In this document: positions 8,269 to 16,782 of the stretch, in pieces | Layout of the letters: each line of letters begins with the position of its first letter | Numbering within the stretch: the first letter of the stretch is position 1 | Assembly (NCBI GenBank): GCA_944326605.1 | Contig: CALVEM010000004.1 | Span: forward strand, 1-64,000 | From: Candidatus Gastranaerophilales bacterium | GTDB taxonomy: Bacteria; Cyanobacteriota; Vampirovibrionia; Gastranaerophilales; Gastranaerophilaceae | DNA length: 64,000 bases | Direction of reading: 5' to 3' | The notes under the pieces: model-generated | Told to the model about the DNA's origin: nothing | Database searches by the model: none | The model's input: the letters and a program-made list of their open reading frames with translations, nothing else | Made by a program: the position numbers and the translations under genes

Positions 8269-8364
8269 TTATTTTGTATTATTTTTAATCGGAGGCTTTG
8301 TCATTTTATTAAGTGCATACCCACCAAAAATTCCTATAATTACAAGTCAAATTATTTGAAGCAT
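8269..8364 (-). pseudogene. Tiny membrane-protein-like ORF interrupted by TGA
   Basis: Starting eight bases after the gyrA stop, ATG 8364 opens a 32-codon frame reading MLQII-(TGA)-LVIIGIFGGYALNKM and ending KPPIKNNTK at TAA 8269. Read through, it would be a single-span membrane peptide. The sixth codon is TGA, so as it stands it is broken, or the likeness is chance. Other genes here use TGA as stop in the normal way. Confidence 0.25.
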
Positions 8365-8371
8365 TAAATAA

Positions 8372-10933
8372 CTATTCTTCTTTATTATTGTCCAGCAGGC
8401 TTGTCTGTGAAATATTGCTTTGAGCTTCCTGCGCATCCATTGCAGCAACATCTTTTTTAACCTGTTCATCTTCGTCAGGATTTACAATTTTATTTACTGA
8501 AACTACAGTGTCATTATCTGTTAAATTCTGAGCTCTGACACCTGTTGCAGGACGTCCCTGACGTGAGATTGAACCTGCATTCAGTCTTGTTACAACACCG
8601 TTTGCGGTTACCATCATAATGTCATCGGATTCTTTGACAATTGTCAGCGCAACAAGTTTTGATGAAGTTGATTTGAATTTGGTTGCGATAAGTCCTATTC
8701 CGCCTCTGTTCTGGCTTCTGAATTCTGATAATTTTGTACGTTTGCCAAAACCGTCTGATGTTACAACAAGTAAATCAGCGTCATAATCTCTAGGTACAAT
8801 GTCGCATCCCACAATTTCATCGCCTGAGCGTAATTTCATTGAAGTTACACCTCTTGCGCTTCTGCCTAAAGGTCTTAAATCTTCAATCGGGAAGCGGATT
8901 GCCATACCGCATGATGTTCCGATAATGATTTCATCTCTTGCGGTTGCAAGTTTTACCCAGTCGAGTTCGTCGTTTTCTTCAAGACCGATTGCTATAATTC
9001 CGTTTCTTCTGATATTTGAAAAATTATCAAGTTCAATACGTTTGATGTAGCCTTTTTTAGTAAGCATAATCAAATTCAAATCATGAGAGAATGTACTTAC
9101 AGGTACGACTGCCGTAATTCTTTCGTCCTGCTCTATCGGAAGGACATTGATTATCGGCAACCCTTTTGCCTGACGTCCGCCTTCAGGGAAGTCATAGACA
9201 TTCAGACTGTAAACCGTTCCTTTTGATGAGAAGAACAGAACTTTATCATGCATCATTGCGGTGAAGAAGTGCTGAATATCATCATCTTCTTTTGTTTTAA
9301 TCCCTGATTTGCCGCGTGTTGCACGGTTTTGTCTTTCAAATGTGTCAAGCGAGATACGTTTGAGGTATCCCTGATGTGTGATAAATACTGCCATCGGCGT
9401 ATTCGGAGTCAAATCTTCAATTGTAACTTCGCCCTGTTCAGGCAGAATTTGAGTTTTTCTGTCATCGCCGTATTTTTCTTTGTCTTCAAGAAGTTCGCCT
9501 TTAATAATGTCAAGGATTTTTTGACGGCTTGCTAAGATTTCTTCGTATTCTGCTATTTTCTTAACAAGTTCATCGTATTCTGCTTTAACTTTATCTTGTT
9601 CCAATCCTGTCAATCTTCTCAATTGCATTTCAAGGATTGCGTTTGCCTGATCGGCGTCAAGCCCGAATCTGCTCATCAAGCCGTTTCTTGCATCATCGGT
9701 TGTTTTGGATTGTTTGATAAGTTCAATAACTTCATCAATCGAACCAAGTGCAATAATCAAACCTGCCAAGATATGCGCTCTGATTTTAGCTTTTTTGAGG
9801 AAGAAAATAGTTCTTCTTGTAACAATTTCAACCCTGTGTTCAACAAATTCCGAGAGAACTTCGTATAAATTCATCAATCTGGGCTGTTTTCCGCATAATG
9901 CGAGCATATTTACGCCGAAAGTCGTAGCAAGCTGTGTATATTTAAACAAATTATTTTTAACAACATCCGGTTTGGCATCGCGTTTAAGTTCGATTACGAT
10001 ACGCATGCCTTCTCTGTCGGATTCATCGCGAATATCAGAAATCCCGTTAATTCTTTGATCCTTTACAAGCTCTGCAATTTTTTCGATTAAAACTGATTTA
10101 TTTACCTGATAAGGAATTTCTGTAACAACAATTGCCGTACGCCCCTGACGTCCGCCGCCGCCTGCAATTTCTTCAAAGTTTGCAACCGCCTGCATTTTTA
10201 TGGAGCCTCTGCCGGTTTCGTAAGCCTGTTTAATATCGTTAAGTCCGATAATTGTTGCGGCAGTAGGGAAATCAGGCCCTTTAATATATTCCATAAGTTC
10301 AGTTACCGTAATATTCGGATTGTCAATTAAAGCTATTGTTCCGTCAACGATTTCAGAAAGGTTGTGAGGCGGAATATTTGTTGCCATGCCGACCGCAATC
10401 CCGGAACATCCGTTTAATAAAAGCATCGGAAGTCTTACAGGCAAAACAGAAGGTTCCTGCAGTGAACCGTCAAAGTTCGGCTCAAATTCAACTGTTTCGC
10501 AATCAATATCTGCGAGCATGGATTGTGTAATTTTGTGCATTCTGGCTTCTGTATAACGCATAGCAGCAGCCCCGTCGCCGTCAACTGATCCGAAGTTCCC
10601 GTGTCCGTCAACTGTTAGGTAGCGGGTTGAAAAGTCCTGAGCCATACGAACTAAAGCTTCATAAACCGCGGTATCACCGTGCGGGTGGTATTTACCGAGA
10701 ACTTCGCCGACAATACGTGCACATTTCTTGAACGGTTTGTCAGGTGTCATGCCAAGTTCGTTCATAGCATACAAAATACGTCTGTGAACAGGTTTCAAGC
10801 CATCCCTTACATCAGGAAGCGCACGTCCGACAATTACACTCATCGCATAGTCGATATATGAACGTTTCATCTCTTCTCTAATATTTACAGGAACGATTTT
10901 CCCGTCTGCAAACATGTTTTGTTGGTTGCTCAT
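8372..10933 (-). CDS. gyrA: DNA gyrase subunit A
   Basis: 853 residues from ATG 10933, preferred to GTG 10945 because GAGGGG lies about ten bases ahead of the ATG and directly abuts the GTG. Gyrase A cuts and rejoins DNA during ATP-driven supercoiling. The breakage domain contains [16 protein letters not shown], and the active tyrosine is Y127 in AAAMRYTEA. Residues corresponding to E. coli Ser83 and Asp87 are Thr88 and Glu92 (HGDTAVYEA). The C-terminal beta-pinwheel blades are visible ([26 protein letters not shown]). The usual QRRGGKG box reads [10 protein letters not shown], so GyrA rather than ParC is inferred from overall similarity and length. Confidence 0.93.
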   Translation of the reverse strand: MSNQQNMFADGKIVPVNIREEMKRSYIDYAMSVIVGRALPDVRDGLKPVHRRILYAMNELGMTPDKPFKKCARIVGEVLGKYHPHGDTAVYEALVRMAQDFSTRYLTVDGHGNFGSVDGDGAAAMRYTEARMHKITQSMLADIDCETVEFEPNFDGSLQEPSVLPVRLPMLLLNGCSGIAVGMATNIPPHNLSEIVDGTIALIDNPNITVTELMEYIKGPDFPTAATIIGLNDIKQAYETGRGSIKMQAVANFEEIAGGGGRQGRTAIVVTEIPYQVNKSVLIEKIAELVKDQRINGISDIRDESDREGMRIVIELKRDAKPDVVKNNLFKYTQLATTFGVNMLALCGKQPRLMNLYEVLSEFVEHRVEIVTRRTIFFLKKAKIRAHILAGLIIALGSIDEVIELIKQSKTTDDARNGLMSRFGLDADQANAILEMQLRRLTGLEQDKVKAEYDELVKKIAEYEEILASRQKILDIIKGELLEDKEKYGDDRKTQILPEQGEVTIEDLTPNTPMAVFITHQGYLKRISLDTFERQNRATRGKSGIKTKEDDDIQHFFTAMMHDKVLFFSSKGTVYSLNVYDFPEGGRQAKGLPIINVLPIEQDERITAVVPVSTFSHDLNLIMLTKKGYIKRIELDNFSNIRRNGIIAIGLEENDELDWVKLATARDEIIIGTSCGMAIRFPIEDLRPLGRSARGVTSMKLRSGDEIVGCDIVPRDYDADLLVVTSDGFGKRTKLSEFRSQNRGGIGLIATKFKSTSSKLVALTIVKESDDIMMVTANGVVTRLNAGSISRQGRPATGVRAQNLTDNDTVVSVNKIVNPDEDEQVKKDVAAMDAQEAQSNISQTSLLDNNKEE

Positions 10934-11065
10934 GTTTTGTTCCACCCCTCTTTATTTAATATTTATAATTCTTCTCTTTATTTTAAAGGTTTATTTCCCT
11001 TGATAATATTGTATCACAAACACATTTAATTTGATAATTTTAAAATAATCTTTACAAAAACTAAC

Positions 11066-11437
11066 TTATTTAATATTAGGAACAATTGCACAGATATAAC
11101 ACAGAGGAACTAATAAAGAAAGAGTGAAAAGAAAATATTCAAAAATTGTTTTAATTTTAGATGTTTCGATTTTTGGAAGCTGCTTTATAGTTTTTATTCT
11201 AAAACAGTCAATTATAAATAAAATAATTTCTGCGATAAAAAAATTTGCAGCAAGTATTACGGAAGCATTCAAAAGCAGTACTACAGCAAAGAACAGTCCG
11301 TAAGAAGATGCCGGAGTATGTAAAATTAAATGATATATTTTTTCTGCAATTATAGTTATTATACTTGCGCATATTAAGAATAAATAAAATAAACCTGTTG
11401 TTTTACCGAATTTGAAAGTTAAAGTATTGCGAAACAT
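11066..11437 (-). CDS. Small polytopic membrane protein
   Basis: 123 residues with three or four hydrophobic helices (FYLFLICASIITIIA, GLFFAVVLLLNASVILA, FLFTLSLLVPLCYICAI). It is the last of three neighbouring small membrane genes on this strand, four bases after the previous one. They follow a MarR gene, so they may be one regulated unit. No family recognised. Confidence 0.6.
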   Translation of the reverse strand: MFRNTLTFKFGKTTGLFYLFLICASIITIIAEKIYHLILHTPASSYGLFFAVVLLLNASVILAANFFIAEIILFIIDCFRIKTIKQLPKIETSKIKTIFEYFLFTLSLLVPLCYICAIVPNIK

Positions 11438-11441
11438 ATTA

Positions 11442-11822
11442 CTACCTCAAAAATATACACTTAAAAATAATTGATAATGTTATAATATACGAAAAAATAG
11501 AAATAACTTGAAGCCATACCGGTAAAAATTCAGAATTACTCTTTGTAACCGGTTTGAATAAATCTACAAGAAGTATAATAGGAATTATTAAAGTCAAAAT
11601 TATGGTAACAGGCATAACAAATATGAAAAACAGAAAAAGGGCTCCTGTTTCCGCGGCTCCGGTTGATGCGCTTATTGAATTTTGTATAATCCCGTCTGCA
11701 AATCCGACAAAAATTAAAAACAGTCCTATTAAAAACGCGTTTGCATGCCCCAGTCCGATAGTAACAATGTACTTATATGTTCTTGAAGTTGTGATTTCGG
11801 TTAATAATTTTTTCATATCCAT
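11442..11822 (-). CDS. Small polytopic membrane protein
   Basis: 126 residues with about three hydrophobic helices (AFLIGLFLIFVGFADGII, ALFLFFIFVMPVTIIL, VISIFSYIITLSIIF), a short cytosolic-looking N-terminus (MDMKKLLTEITTSRTYK) and a loop with KPVTKSN. The AGGAGT-like sequence before the ATG fits a ribosome-binding site. Middle gene of the three-gene membrane cluster; no family recognised. Confidence 0.6.
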   Translation of the reverse strand: MDMKKLLTEITTSRTYKYIVTIGLGHANAFLIGLFLIFVGFADGIIQNSISASTGAAETGALFLFFIFVMPVTIILTLIIPIILLVDLFKPVTKSNSEFLPVWLQVISIFSYIITLSIIFKCIFLR

Positions 11823-11847
11823 GTTACTCCTTTTTGATCTTACTTTT

Positions 11848-12207
11848 TTAATTTAATAAATAAGATCCTAAAATAAGTAATCCCATAAAACCTATGATTA
11901 TTGTGTACAGCATAAATAAAAACCAACAAATGATATCTGTAATTTTTGTGAATTTATGATATTTCTTTTCAGGTGTCCATTTTATAAAAAGTAATAGAAT
12001 TAAACTTATACATCCACAAATTCCGCTAAGCTTTAACCATGCGGCTCCGATAAGCAACATAAATACGGTACCGCCACCGGGGTGATTGAAATAGTCCTGT
12101 AATATCGGAAATACATAATATATAATAATTAATTGTATTAATCCTGCGAATGCGCCAAATTTGAAAAATAACGAATTTGAAAATTTTCCTAAATAATTTT
12201 TAAGCAT
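11848..12207 (-). CDS. Small polytopic membrane protein
   Basis: 119 residues with three or four hydrophobic stretches (FGAFAGLIQLIIIYYVF, LSGICGCISLILLLFI, ICWFLFMLYTIIIGFMGLL). GGAG lies before the ATG. First of the three small membrane genes downstream of the MarR regulator, whose stop is 73 bp upstream. The similar sizes and layout of the three suggest related or cooperating proteins, but their sequences are not obviously homologous by eye. Confidence 0.6.
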   Translation of the reverse strand: MLKNYLGKFSNSLFFKFGAFAGLIQLIIIYYVFPILQDYFNHPGGGTVFMLLIGAAWLKLSGICGCISLILLLFIKWTPEKKYHKFTKITDIICWFLFMLYTIIIGFMGLLILGSYLLN

Positions 12208-12280
12208 GGAAAACTCCTTTATATAAATAGTTTACCATTCAATTATTAAATATTCAAGTATTTTCTATTAAAGATTTACA

Positions 12281-12742
12281 TTAATTAATATTAGTTAACC
12301 ATTCAAGTAATATATTTTCAACAGCGAAAGCTTTGTCTGGCGGAAATTTAGACATTAATTCTTCAATTGACAGTTTGTACACAGGCCAAACTTTGTCAAG
12401 AAGATTTGAGCCGTAATCTGTTATTCTGATAAGTTTTACACGTCTGTCGTCTTTTTTTGAATTGCGGGTTATAAGTCCGTCTTTTTCAAGCTTGTCAAGG
12501 AGTTTTGTTATATTGGACGCAGTTACTAAAAGTCTCTTGCTGATTTCGTTCTGCTGAATGCCGTCATATCCTCCCGTATGTTTTATAATCATTAAGATGT
12601 TGAACTTTGATATGTTCAGTTTTTCTTTTTGCAAAATTTCATCAAGTCTGCTGCTTATTTTCCCCCACAATAGTCCTATCATATATATAAGCTTTGATTT
12701 TTCATCCTGATTTTCAAAATAAATTTCAATATTACTGTCCAT
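12281..12742 (-). CDS. MarR-family transcriptional regulator
   Basis: 153 residues. A winged helix-turn-helix is visible: NEISKRLLVTASNITKLLDKL (recognition region) followed by the wing GLITRNSKKDDRRVKLIRIT, whose Asp-Asp-Arg-Arg is typical of MarR. Dimerisation helices flank it at both ends. MarR proteins usually repress adjacent genes and release on binding small ligands; the three membrane-protein genes immediately downstream on the same strand are the natural targets. Confidence 0.9.
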   Translation of the reverse strand: MDSNIEIYFENQDEKSKLIYMIGLLWGKISSRLDEILQKEKLNISKFNILMIIKHTGGYDGIQQNEISKRLLVTASNITKLLDKLEKDGLITRNSKKDDRRVKLIRITDYGSNLLDKVWPVYKLSIEELMSKFPPDKAFAVENILLEWLTNIN

Positions 12743-12832
12743 AACGATTGTTTAATTTCCTTCTCTTTTTTGCTTTTTCTTCTGAATTTAAAGATTATAA
12801 TATATTATACCGTTATAATATTGAATATTCAA

Positions 12833-13060
12833 CTATATATTAATATTCATGTTCAACAAATCTTCAAGATTGACATCGAGAATTTCTGCAAGATTTTTCA
12901 TATATAACAATGTAGGATTTGTCAGCCCGCGTTCAACTTTGCTGTAATAGCTTTTGTCAATATCAAGTTTATTAACTATGTCATCCTGTGACATTCCTCT
13001 GAGAGACCTTATTACTTTGAGTTTAAGTCCGATTTTTTTTAGAAACTCTTTATCATCCAT
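12833..13060 (-). CDS. XRE-family helix-turn-helix regulator
   Basis: 75 residues from ATG 13060 (an in-frame TTG lies two codons earlier). GMSQDDIVNKLDIDKSYYSKVERGLTNP is a canonical Cro/cI-type helix-turn-helix, with no extra sensing domain. It is divergent from the prepilin gene at 13170. A 9-bp perfect inverted repeat lies ten bases upstream of its ATG and overlaps the promoter reading the other way, so autoregulation plus control of the prepilin gene is likely. Confidence 0.88.
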   Translation of the reverse strand: MDDKEFLKKIGLKLKVIRSLRGMSQDDIVNKLDIDKSYYSKVERGLTNPTLLYMKNLAEILDVNLEDLLNMNINI

Positions 13061-13069
13061 AACCAAATT

Positions 13070-13106
13070 CTATTGTCTTGACTTAAACTAGACAATAGTT
13101 TATAAT
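13070..13106 (+). promoter_or_regulatory. Operator inverted repeat overlapping a sigma-70 promoter
   Basis: CTATTGTCT (13070-13078) and AGACAATAG (13090-13098) are perfect inverted arms with an 11-bp spacer. TTGACT at 13078-13083, a 17-bp spacer and TATAAT at 13101-13106 form a near-consensus promoter pointing to the prepilin gene. The -35 box lies in the spacer of the operator, so a bound XRE dimer would block polymerase. Further downstream, TTTATAAACTAT-type repeats continue to 13150. Confidence 0.75.
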
Positions 13107-13169
13107 AATATAAAATAGGTTTATAAACTATTAATATAGATAATAAACTAAATTATTTGAGGATAAGCA

Positions 13170-14063
13170 ATGAAAGATAAGATACTGGGGCACAAGGGCT
13201 CTAAAATGTTTCGTCCAACTTTTCCATCTCCGCAAAGGAGCGAGAGGACAAAAAAATATTCCCTCCCCCGAGGGAGGGAAGTAGAAAAACTCGCTTCACA
13301 TTTCAATCTTCACTCTTCATTAAAACGAACTTATCGTCCTAACGTCTTAACGTCCTATCGTCTAAAGAAATGTGCATTTACTCTGGCAGAAGTCCTAATT
13401 ACCCTCGGCATAATCGGTGTAGTTGCTGCGATGACTATGCCCGTTTTAATTCAAAATCACAGAAACAGTGTTGTAGAAGCAAGACTTAAGAAGTTTTATT
13501 CAACAATAAATCAGGCAATCATTATGGCGGAAAATGATTATGGTGATAAAAAAATATGGTATCAAGAGGTTGCGGGTGCGGATATTGACGATGAAGGCAA
13601 TCCTGTTCCCGGAAGTTCTGAGGCTGAAAAATGGTTTAATAAATATTTTGCACCGTATTTAAAAATAATTAAAACTGAAATTCTTTCTGACGGCTCTTTT
13701 ATGGCTTATTTTGCTGACGGAAGTGCGCTTCGGATCTGGAAAACAAGTACACACGACTGGTATTTTTATCCCGTAAATCCGAAAAAATGTATCGAGAGGC
13801 ATGGTTTAAGTATTCAACGCGGCGCCGGTGGTAAATGTGTATTTTTGTTTAATTTTGAGCCTAACAGTGAACTTGAGGTCTGGAAATACCATTATAATAA
13901 AGGGTTGGAACCTTATAAATATGCATGGGACGGCGATATTAAAAAGTTATATACTGGTACAACATATTCTTGTGACGGAGCAAACCCTCATTACTGTACG
14001 GCAATAATCCAGATGAACGGATGGAAAATTCCTAAAGATTACCCGCAGAAAATAAGTTATTAA
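13170..14063 (+). CDS. Type IV prepilin-like protein with a repeat-derived long leader
   Basis: 297 residues. The prepilin signature KKCA|FTLAEVLITLGIIGVV has its predicted cleavage after A69, with Glu74 at mature position +5 and a hydrophobic helix after it. The mature part ends in a variable domain with CIERHG, GGKCVF and YSCDGANPHYC cysteines and a final QMNGWKIPKDYP. A leader of 69 residues is far longer than the usual 6-15. Bases 13259-13366 of the leader are made of the CCCTCCC hairpin, a TCTTCACTCTTCA repeat and CGTCCTAACGTC repeats. GAGG before ATG 13170 supports the start, and no in-frame ATG lies close to the cleavage site. The gene is probably controlled by the divergent XRE protein. 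Confidence 0.8.
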   Translation: MKDKILGHKGSKMFRPTFPSPQRSERTKKYSLPRGREVEKLASHFNLHSSLKRTYRPNVLTSYRLKKCAFTLAEVLITLGIIGVVAAMTMPVLIQNHRNSVVEARLKKFYSTINQAIIMAENDYGDKKIWYQEVAGADIDDEGNPVPGSSEAEKWFNKYFAPYLKIIKTEILSDGSFMAYFADGSALRIWKTSTHDWYFYPVNPKKCIERHGLSIQRGAGGKCVFLFNFEPNSELEVWKYHYNKGLEPYKYAWDGDIKKLYTGTTYSCDGANPHYCTAIIQMNGWKIPKDYPQKISY

Positions 14064-14602
14064 TCAACTTTATATTTAGAGGCTTCTTTATTAACCATTT
14101 CCATATATTTTTTGTTATTTTTTTCGGCAAAATCTATTGCTTTTTTGCGCGCGTCGTCAGCTCCGCCGAGTTCTGAAGCGTAAAAACGTCTGGCGTATGA
14201 AAATCTGTCAAGCCCTTTTGTTTTTGCCGGCTGATAAACTGCTGTATTGTATTCATAATATTCTTTGTTTTCAGGATAGGTTAAAAATCCGACAATTGCT
14301 GCGTCAGGATATAAAAGAACCGATGCGCCTTTTGTTTTTTCTTGAATTTCATGGGCGTATTGAGCGGATGCGTCTGTCGGATTTGTTAAATCCGCAAAAT
14401 TTGTAAGCTGTATTTTTGTATGCCAGTTGTCTATATTTTCATCTTTAAGATAGTAATTATAATTTTTTGTTTTGCTTTCCGGATTGGATAGAAGATATGT
14501 TTCTTTATCAAATTTGATTTTATCAATCTGAGCAAAAGCTGCGCAGGATGTGAAGGTAAGCAGATTGAATAATACAAAGCCCAGTTTTAAAATTTTATTC
14601 AT
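14060..14602 (-). CDS. Secreted hypothetical protein
   Basis: 180 residues with a signal peptide (MNKILKLGFVLFNLLTFTSCAAFAQ), cut near AFA-Q or, if the TSCA is a lipobox-like site, at the cysteine. The mature domain has WHTKIQLTNFADLTNPTDASA and RFSYARRFYASELGGADDARK. It converges on the prepilin gene, with overlapping stop codons. No family is recognised; periplasmic or outer-membrane location is inferred. Confidence 0.65.
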   Translation of the reverse strand: MNKILKLGFVLFNLLTFTSCAAFAQIDKIKFDKETYLLSNPESKTKNYNYYLKDENIDNWHTKIQLTNFADLTNPTDASAQYAHEIQEKTKGASVLLYPDAAIVGFLTYPENKEYYEYNTAVYQPAKTKGLDRFSYARRFYASELGGADDARKKAIDFAEKNNKKYMEMVNKEASKYKVD

Positions 14603-14752
14603 AAAAATCCTTTCTTTGATTACTTTACAAATTATTTACTTTATATTTGTAAAAATCTATTACCCTTTTTGTTAATTGAAATATTTATTGTATAATAATA
14701 CTAGTATTAATTTTCGGGATTATAAAAATCCCTCCACCGCAGGCGCGGTCCC

Positions 14753-14772
14753 CCTCCCTTTAACAAGGGAGG
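14753..14772. repeat. CCTCCC hairpin upstream of rfbC
   Basis: CCTCCCTT/AAGGGAGG with loop TAAC, preceded by a second hairpin ACCGC-AGGC-GCGGT (14735-14750). It lies 20 bp ahead of the rfbC start, so it is in the 5' leader and could affect translation. Related to the elements at 349-370 and 13259-13280. Confidence 0.6.
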
Positions 14773-14792
14773 TTGTTAAAGGAGAGCTGAAT

Positions 14793-15377
14793 ATGCCGTT
14801 TGAATTTATTCCGCAAAAGATAAAAGATGTTATACTTGTAAAACCTAAGGTTTTTGGAGATAACCGCGGTTTTTTTATGGAAAGCTACAAAAAGTCAGAG
14901 TTTTTTGCAAACGGAATTGATGTGGAATTTAATCAGGACAACCATTCTAAATCAACTGCGCATGTACTTCGCGGGCTTCATTATCAGGAAGCTCCTTACG
15001 GGCAGGCAAAACTTGTCAGGTGTTCGCGCGGAAGAATATACGATGTTGCGGTTGACATAAGACCTGAGTCTGAAACTTTCGGTCAGTATGTAAAGGTTGA
15101 ATTGTCGGAAGAAAATAAGCACATGCTCTTTATTCCCGAAGGTTTTGCACATGGATTTGTTGTTTTGTCAGATGTTGCCGAACTTCTCTATAAAGCAAGC
15201 GGTGAGTATGCCCCGCAGGCTGACAGAGGTATCTTGTGGTGCGATAAAGATATAAATATTGACTGGGATATTGATTTTGAACCGATTTTGTCAGAAAAAG
15301 ACAGAGTGCAAAAATCTTTGAAAGAGATTTTTGGTAGAAGTTCAGAGGGCAGGATGTCAGGAAGGCAGGCTTTTTAA
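14793..15377 (+). CDS. rfbC: dTDP-4-dehydrorhamnose 3,5-epimerase
   Basis: 194 residues from ATG 14793, preceded by AAGGAGAG; the longer TTG frame only adds translated repeat. It epimerises dTDP-4-keto-6-deoxyglucose in dTDP-L-rhamnose synthesis. Family stretches seen: FGDNRGFFMESYKKSEF, STAHVLRGLHYQ with the catalytic histidine, and VDIRPESETFGQY. The last 13 residues (RSSEGRMSGRQAF) are encoded by the GGCAGGA dispersed repeat and the stop codon lies in it. Its stop overlaps the start of the four-helix-bundle gene. rfbB and rfbD follow; rfbA is not in the window. Confidence 0.95.
   Translation: MPFEFIPQKIKDVILVKPKVFGDNRGFFMESYKKSEFFANGIDVEFNQDNHSKSTAHVLRGLHYQEAPYGQAKLVRCSRGRIYDVAVDIRPESETFGQYVKVELSEENKHMLFIPEGFAHGFVVLSDVAELLYKASGEYAPQADRGILWCDKDINIDWDIDFEPILSEKDRVQKSLKEIFGRSSEGRMSGRQAF
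15334..15376 (+). repeat. GGCAGGA dispersed repeat forming the rfbC 3' end
   Basis: The stretch AGAAGTTCAGAGGGCAGGA... continues through GGAAGGCAGGCTTTTT and matches the intergenic copy at about 397-437 almost base for base. An inverted relative lies at 15749-15780, so the four-helix-bundle gene between them is bracketed by inverted copies. Confidence 0.75.
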
Positions 15378-15730
15378 TGTATAAAAAACTTGAAATCTGG
15401 CGTGAAAGCATTGATTTATTAAAAGATATATATATGTTGGCTGATAAACTTCCGAAATCTGAAGATTATAATTTAAAGAGCCAGTTAAAAAGAGCAATGG
15501 TTTCTGTTCCTTTGAACATTGCAGAGGGAAAGTGTCGCGCTTCATCAAAAGATTTTTCTCATTTTTTAAATATTGCAGCTGCATCTCTGGATGAAGTTGA
15601 TGTAGTATTAACTATATGTGAAGAATTAGGTTTTTTAGAAGATTTGACAAATATACATGAAAAAAATAAAGTATTAACTAAAAGAATAAATGCATTAAGA
15701 CGGAAGTTGTCGGAGGCAGATCATGAATAA
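15377..15730 (+). CDS. Four helix bundle protein (23S rRNA intervening-sequence protein family)
   Basis: 117 residues. YKKLEIWRESIDLLKDIY, LKSQLKRAMVSVPLNIAEG and FSHFLNIAAASLDEVDVVL are diagnostic of this family, named after proteins encoded in 23S rRNA intervening sequences; the fold is a homopentameric four-helix bundle whose role is unknown. It interrupts the rhamnose operon between rfbC and rfbB and is flanked by inverted copies of the GGCAGGA repeat, which suggests it arrived as a cassette. Confidence 0.9.
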   Translation: MYKKLEIWRESIDLLKDIYMLADKLPKSEDYNLKSQLKRAMVSVPLNIAEGKCRASSKDFSHFLNIAAASLDEVDVVLTICEELGFLEDLTNIHEKNKVLTKRINALRRKLSEADHE

Positions 15731-15748
15731 TTTTTACGTAAATAGCTT

Positions 15749-15780
15749 GACTTCCTGCCCTCCTGTCTTCCGATCTTCTT
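15749..15780 (-). repeat. GGCAGGA dispersed repeat, inverted copy before rfbB
   Basis: The plus strand reads GACTTCCTGCCCTCCTGTCT, then TCCGATCTTCTTA; its complement matches the 15334-15376 copy in opposite orientation. It ends some 20 bp before the rfbB start codon. Confidence 0.65.
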
Positions 15781-15798
15781 ATCATAAGGGGAAAAACA

Positions 15799-16782
15799 AT
15801 GTCTAGAACAATACTCATCACCGGAGGCGCCGGATTTATCGGAAGCTGTTTTGTAAGATATATGTTAAAAAATCATCAGGATTATAAAATTATTAATCTT
15901 GATGCTTTAACTTACGCAGGAAATATTGAAAATCTTGACGATGTAAAAGATAATCCGAATTATAAATTTGTCCACGGAAATATCTGTGATAAAAAACTCG
16001 TACCTGAACTTGTTGAGCCGGTTGATGCAATAGTGAATTTTGCTGCAGAATCCCATGTTGACCGCTCAATTACAGGTCCTGAAATTTTTATAGAAACAAA
16101 TGTTAAAGGTACTTTGAATTTATTGCAGGCGGCAAAAGAATTTAAAACAGAACGCTATTTACAGGTTTCAACAGATGAGGTATATGGAACTTTAGGCAAA
16201 ACAGGATATTTTATGGAGACAACTCCGCTTGCCCCTAACAGTCCGTATTCGGCTTCAAAAGCTTCTGCCGATATGCTGGTGAGAGCTTATCACGAAACTT
16301 ACAATATGCCTGTTTTGACAACAAGATGTTCGAATAACTACGGACCTTATCAGTATCCTGAAAAACTTATTCCTTTCTTTATCTCAAAATTATTGAGAGG
16401 AGAAAAGGTTCCGGTATACGGAGACGGCATGAATGTCCGCGACTGGCTATATGTCTATGACCACTGTGCCGCAATTGATACTGTCTTGCATAAAGGTAGG
16501 GTCGGAGAAGTTTATAACATTGGCGGACACAATGAAAAAACTAACCTTGAGATCACACATCTTATTTTGGATGCTATGGGCAAGGATGAAACCTCTATTG
16601 AATACGTAAAAGACAGATTAGGGCATGACAGACGTTACGCAATCTGCAACGATAAAATTCAATCAGAACTCGGCTGGAAGCCGTCTTTAACTTTCGAAGA
16701 AGGTATTAAAATTACGATTGACTGGTATTTGAATAATCAGTTGTGGATAAAAAGTATAGAAGCTAAAAAGGAATTAGTATAA
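15799..16782 (+). CDS. rfbB: dTDP-glucose 4,6-dehydratase
   Basis: 327 residues; converts dTDP-glucose to dTDP-4-keto-6-deoxyglucose using bound NAD. Extended SDR features: TGGAGFIGS near residue 8 (NAD-binding glycine motif), STDEVYG, and SPYSASKASADMLV with the catalytic Tyr-x-x-x-Lys. NNYGPYQYPEKLIPFFI and DRLGHDRRYAI are characteristic of RfbB. AAGGGG precedes the ATG. Its stop overlaps the rfbD start by one base, so the two are co-translated. Confidence 0.95.
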   Translation: MSRTILITGGAGFIGSCFVRYMLKNHQDYKIINLDALTYAGNIENLDDVKDNPNYKFVHGNICDKKLVPELVEPVDAIVNFAAESHVDRSITGPEIFIETNVKGTLNLLQAAKEFKTERYLQVSTDEVYGTLGKTGYFMETTPLAPNSPYSASKASADMLVRAYHETYNMPVLTTRCSNNYGPYQYPEKLIPFFISKLLRGEKVPVYGDGMNVRDWLYVYDHCAAIDTVLHKGRVGEVYNIGGHNEKTNLEITHLILDAMGKDETSIEYVKDRLGHDRRYAICNDKIQSELGWKPSLTFEEGIKITIDWYLNNQLWIKSIEAKKELV

